Positions 7,619 to 9,892 of a stretch of 9,892 nt of DNA are shown here, one piece after another; position 1 is the stretch's first letter, and every line of letters starts with the position of its first letter. Below the pieces are notes generated by a model that saw only the letters and a program-made list of their open reading frames with translations, searched no databases and was not told where the DNA came from. A program made the position numbers and the translations under genes. The stretch covers positions 1 to 9,892 of the forward strand of contig DROK01000177.1 of the NCBI GenBank assembly GCA_011321895.1, in the 5' to 3' direction. The DNA comes from Thermodesulfatator atlanticus (lineage in GTDB: Bacteria > Desulfobacterota > Thermodesulfobacteria > Thermodesulfobacteriales > Thermodesulfatatoraceae).

Positions 7619-9032
7619 TTTCGTAGCGGTTTATCCGGAAACGTTGTTGGTGGTGGTAGCCAGTGTGATGGCCCTGGTAGACCGCTGGATTACCAGAAAA
7701 GCGGTCTTTACTTGGGCCACCATCGTTACGGCTTTACTGGCCCTGGCCCTGGTCTTTTTGACCCAGGGGACGACCTTTGGCCACGCTTACGCCGCGGATC
7801 AGTACGGGGTCTTTTTCAAGACCATCTTTCTCCTGGTCCTTTTTCTGGTGGCCCTGCTGGCCCCGGGCTATAACCAGTTGCTGGGGATCAACTTTGGCGA
7901 GTTTTACGCCCTCCTCATGTATGCGGTAACAGGCATGATGCTCATGGCCTCCACCCGGGACCTCATCCTCCTTTATTTGGGGCTGGAATTGATGTCCCTT
8001 TCGGTTTACGTCCTGGTAGGGCTTTTATACGCCGAGCTCAGGTCGCTTGAAGGGGCCATGAAGTATTTTCTGCTGGGTTCTTTTGCCTCGGCCTTCCTTT
8101 TACTGGCCATGGCTTTCCTCTACGGCCTTACGGGGACGACCAATATTGAAGCCATAGCCAAGGCGCTCCTTGCGGCAAATCTTTCCGCCAACAAGGCCCT
8201 GTTTCTCTCGGCTGCCCTGTTTGTGGTGGCCTTTGCCTTCAAGGTAGCCCTGGTGCCCTTCCACATGTGGTCGCCGGACGCCTACGAAGGGGCGCCCACT
8301 TCGGTGACGGCTTTTATGTCGGTGGGGCCCAAAGCCGCGGGTTTTGCCGCCATGGGGCGGGTCTTTTTGATTGCGCTGGCGGCGGCCAAGACGGAATGGA
8401 CCCAGCTTTTGGTACCCCTTGCGGTATTGACCATGTTTACCGGGGCGGTGCTGGCGGTGGTCCAGACCAATATCAAACGTCTGCTGGCCTACTCTTCCAT
8501 TACGCACGCTGGTTACGCGGTGCTGGGCATTATTGCCGGGACCAAAGAAGGCATGGCGGCGACCATGCTCTACCTGTTCCTTTACGCCTTTATGAATATC
8601 GGGGCCTTTTCCGTTATCGTGCTCATGCGGCGCAGAAATTTCCTGGGTGAGAATATTTTTGATTACCAGGGGCTTTCTAAAACGCATCCCACCGTGGCAT
8701 TGTTGCTCCTGATCTTCCTCTTCTCCCTTACCGGCATTCCTCCCACGGCGGGCTTTATCGGTAAGTTTTTTGTCTTTCGGGCGGCATTTGAGGCCGGGCA
8801 TACCGCTTTGGTAATTCTGGCAGTTTTGGCCAGCGCCATCGCGGCCTATCCTTATTTGCGCATCGTGATGCTCATGTACATGAAGCCGCCTGAAAAAGAG
8901 GTAGAGATCTCCTTGAACCCTTACATTTTTGCCGGGTTGATGTTCGCGGTGACCGGGGTGCTGCTCTTTGGGGTCTATCCCGGCCCGGTGATCGATTTTG
9001 CCCGTGCCTGCTGTACGGGCTTTCTACCCTAA
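7599..9032 (+). CDS. nuoN: NADH-quinone oxidoreductase subunit N (NuoN), antiporter-like pump
   Basis: Third antiporter-like pump subunit, lying in the membrane arm between NuoK and NuoM; 477 residues against about 485 in E. coli. Diagnostic residues are intact: E130 in LYLGLELMSLSVYVLVG (TM5), K215 in AFKVALVPFHMWSPDAYEGA (TM7), K245 in SVGPKAAGFA (TM8), and K389 in GFIGKFFVFRAAF (TM12). These match E. coli E133, K217, K247 and K395 in order and spacing. The ATG at 7599 lies within the end of nuoM and has a strong AAGGAGG site at 7586-7592. It is the last gene of the operon. The stop at 9030-9032 is followed by AT-rich DNA and a terminator. Confidence 0.98.
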   Translation: MWSSLPSFVAVYPETLLVVVASVMALVDRWITRKAVFTWATIVTALLALALVFLTQGTTFGHAYAADQYGVFFKTIFLLVLFLVALLAPGYNQLLGINFGEFYALLMYAVTGMMLMASTRDLILLYLGLELMSLSVYVLVGLLYAELRSLEGAMKYFLLGSFASAFLLLAMAFLYGLTGTTNIEAIAKALLAANLSANKALFLSAALFVVAFAFKVALVPFHMWSPDAYEGAPTSVTAFMSVGPKAAGFAAMGRVFLIALAAAKTEWTQLLVPLAVLTMFTGAVLAVVQTNIKRLLAYSSITHAGYAVLGIIAGTKEGMAATMLYLFLYAFMNIGAFSVIVLMRRRNFLGENIFDYQGLSKTHPTVALLLLIFLFSLTGIPPTAGFIGKFFVFRAAFEAGHTALVILAVLASAIAAYPYLRIVMLMYMKPPEKEVEISLNPYIFAGLMFAVTGVLLFGVYPGPVIDFARACCTGFLP

Positions 9033-9055
9033 AAAGGTATTTATCAGGGGGACGA

Positions 9056-9076
9056 AGCAATCTCAAAAGATTTGCT
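9056..9076. repeat. Imperfect inverted repeat AGCAATCT/AGATTTGCT
   Basis: Positions 9056-9063 pair with 9068-9076 around a 4-base CAAA loop, with one bulged base. A G-run at 9047-9051 and CCC at 9077-9079 could extend the structure across an internal loop. No T-run follows, so it is not an intrinsic terminator. It could be an mRNA 3' structure of the nuo transcript, or a protein-binding dyad related to the one at 9121-9139. Confidence 0.5.
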
Positions 9077-9120
9077 CCCGTAAATGTTTGAAAATTAACC
9101 AGTTGTTTGATTTTTAAAAA

Positions 9121-9139
9121 TTTGCTTAAATAAAGCAAA
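9121..9139. repeat. Perfect inverted repeat TTTGCTT-5-AAGCAAA
   Basis: A perfect 7-bp dyad separated by AAATA. It overlaps the candidate -35 element (9122-9127) of the promoter upstream of cas6. Its half-sites repeat those of the dyad at 9056-9076, and the two centres are about 64 bp apart, close to six helical turns. This layout fits an operator, but that is inference. AT-rich DNA makes such dyads fairly easy to obtain by chance. Confidence 0.45.
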
Positions 9140-9151
9140 ATTAGCTATAAA
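9122..9151 (+). promoter_or_regulatory. Candidate sigma70-type promoter for cas6
   Basis: TTGCTT at 9122-9127 and TATAAA at 9146-9151 are separated by 18 bp, which predicts a start near 9158, at the foot of the terminator stem. A weaker alternative is TTGTTT (9103-9108) with TTAAAT (9126-9131) at 17 bp, which would start near 9138 and put the hairpin inside the leader. cas6 needs some promoter of its own if the terminator stops nuo transcripts. Confidence 0.4.
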
Positions 9152-9158
9152 AGTAAGG

Positions 9159-9189
9159 GGCGGGCCAAGTGGCCCGCCTTTTTATTTTT
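9159..9189 (+). terminator. Rho-independent terminator after the nuo operon
   Basis: A perfect 8-bp GC-rich stem, GGCGGGCC (9159-9166) and GGCCCGCC (9171-9178), encloses an AAGT loop. TTTTT-A-TTTTT follows at 9179-9189. On the + strand this is a textbook intrinsic terminator about 127 bp after the nuoN stop. On the opposite strand the T-run is weak (CTTACTTTTAT), so it acts mainly rightwards. Its T-run ends directly against the cas6 ribosome binding site, so it may also act as an attenuator in the cas6 leader. Confidence 0.9.
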
Positions 9190-9190
9190 G

Positions 9191-9196
9191 AGGGGG
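9191..9196 (+). promoter_or_regulatory. Ribosome binding site of cas6
   Basis: AGGGGG at 9191-9196 lies 6 bases before the ATG at 9203. A TAA at 9199-9201, out of frame, separates it from the start. This spacing, together with the loss of Cas6 similarity upstream, fixes the start. Confidence 0.7.
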
Positions 9197-9202
9197 TGTA
9201 AA

Positions 9203-9892
9203 ATGCGTATCTCATTATTTTTTAAGCCTACCTGTGAGGAATTGATTTTGCCCGTCCATTACAACCATCTGGTTCAGGCCTTTATTTACGCCTCGCTTGA
9301 TGAGGCCCTGGCCAGGTTTTACCACGACCAGGGTTATGCTTACGGCAAAAGGCGCTATAAACTTTTTACTTTTTCTCGTCTTTTAGCCAGAAAGCGCTGT
9401 TTTATCCCGGAGGGCCGCAAGATCGCCTTTTCTGGCCGAATATGCCTTAAGATCGGGGCGGTGGATGAGAGGCTCCTTGAATCGCTGGCCACTTATCTCG
9501 TCCGGCGCGGGTGTTTCCGCCTGGGGAACACCCTCTGTGAGCTTGAGGCGGTAGAGGTGGAGATGCCGGTTGTGCCGGAAGGCCCGGTTACGGTAAGGGC
9601 CCTTTCGCCGATCACCATTTATAGCACTTTGGAAACACCTGAAGGGCGCAAAAAGACCTACTTTTACGCGCCCTTTGAAGAGGAATTTTCCCAAAAGATC
9701 GGGGAGAATCTGTGGCGCAAGGCCAAAGCGTTAGGGGAAGGGGTGGAACCTCCGCCTCTTAACGGGGGCTATATCCGGCCGCTTAAGGTGTCTAAAAAGA
9801 ACGAGGCCATCGTCAATTTTAAGGGCTACTGGATTAAGGGCTGGACCGGCCTTTACGAACTTAATCTTCCCCGGCCTTATTTCGAACTGGCC
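9203..9892 (+). CDS. cas6: CRISPR-associated endoribonuclease Cas6, 3' end missing
   Basis: Metal-independent RNase that cuts CRISPR precursor RNA within repeats to make crRNAs. The 230 visible residues stay open to the window edge. Similarity to Pyrococcus furiosus Cas6, recalled from memory, runs through the protein: LPVHYNHLVQAFIYASL (16-32) matches its N-terminal VPYNH...IY segment; FYHDQG then KLFTFS follows; LSPI is at 134-137. The catalytic triad Tyr31, His46 and Lys52 of that enzyme appears as Y29, H41 and K53. The double ferredoxin-like (RAMP) fold is expected. The C-terminal glycine-rich loop (GFGxKNxxGFG type) should come just after the last visible residues YFELA, so only a short part is probably missing. 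Base composition and codon use look broadly like the nuo genes. The subtype (I or III) cannot be decided. Other cas genes and an array probably lie to the right. Confidence 0.92.
   Translation, partial: MRISLFFKPTCEELILPVHYNHLVQAFIYASLDEALARFYHDQGYAYGKRRYKLFTFSRLLARKRCFIPEGRKIAFSGRICLKIGAVDERLLESLATYLVRRGCFRLGNTLCELEAVEVEMPVVPEGPVTVRALSPITIYSTLETPEGRKKTYFYAPFEEEFSQKIGENLWRKAKALGEGVEPPPLNGGYIRPLKVSKKNEAIVNFKGYWIKGWTGLYELNLPRPYFELA

Larger units (their letters stand above)
9033..9202. other. AT-rich intergenic region between nuoN and cas6
   Basis: These 170 bp have no credible reading frame and are far richer in A and T than the flanking genes, apart from the GC-rich terminator stem. They contain two inverted repeats with related half-sites, a TTTTTAAAAA palindrome at 9111-9120, a candidate promoter, an intrinsic terminator and the cas6 ribosome binding site. 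I see no tRNA, CRISPR repeat or insertion-sequence end here. Confidence 0.85.

Noticed and set aside
9084..9098. ATG TTT GAA AAT TAA as a tiny leader peptide before cas6
   Set aside because: Four codons in AT-rich DNA with no ribosome binding site and no regulatory codon run. It is best explained by chance.
9033..9202. CRISPR repeat, leader remnant or tRNA in the intergenic region
   Set aside because: No unit of 25-40 bp recurs at regular spacing and no cloverleaf can be formed. Only short dyads and the terminator are present.

Overview
The window is bacterial. About the first 9.0 kb is the distal part of a proton-pumping NADH:quinone oxidoreductase (respiratory complex I, nuo) operon on the + strand. 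The last 0.7 kb is the 5' part of a CRISPR endoribonuclease gene, cas6, also on the + strand. There is no rRNA or marker gene, so taxonomy is inference. Three things fit thermophilic sulfur-cycle bacteria of the Thermodesulfobacteriota/Desulfobacterota type or similar anaerobes: separate nuoC and nuoD genes, nuoD joined directly to nuoH without nuoE, nuoF or nuoG, and a Cas6 of the Pyrococcus-like family. I hold that placement weakly.

Layout: nuoC (5' end cut off by the window), nuoD, nuoH, nuoI, nuoJ, nuoK, nuoL, nuoM and nuoN fill positions 2-9032. They form one tightly packed array. Neighbours overlap (nuoC/D by 17 bp, nuoJ/K by 4 bp, nuoM/N by 20 bp), abut exactly (nuoI/J), or lie 3-19 bp apart. 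Nearly every start has a purine-rich Shine-Dalgarno sequence. Positions 9033-9202 are an AT-rich intergenic region. It holds inverted repeats built on a TTTGCT/AGCAAA half-site, a plausible promoter, and a strong intrinsic terminator whose T-run ends at the ribosome binding site of the next gene. cas6 starts at 9203 and runs off the window end after 230 codons.

How the genes work together: NuoC and NuoD form part of the peripheral Q-module (with NuoB, presumably upstream) and NuoI carries two 4Fe-4S clusters towards the quinone site. NuoH links the peripheral and membrane arms. NuoJ, K, L, M and N form the proton-translocating membrane arm, and NuoL, M and N keep the charged residues expected for pumping. 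The NADH-input genes nuoE, nuoF and nuoG are not between nuoD and nuoH. The enzyme is therefore either an 11-subunit form fed by another donor, such as ferredoxin or F-like partners, or the input module is encoded elsewhere.

The main points for a second look are the missing NADH-dehydrogenase module, the cas6 start immediately behind a terminator and an operator-like repeat cluster, and a local drop in GC with altered codon choice inside nuoC. I found no clearly new system within the window. A CRISPR-cas locus probably continues past its right edge.
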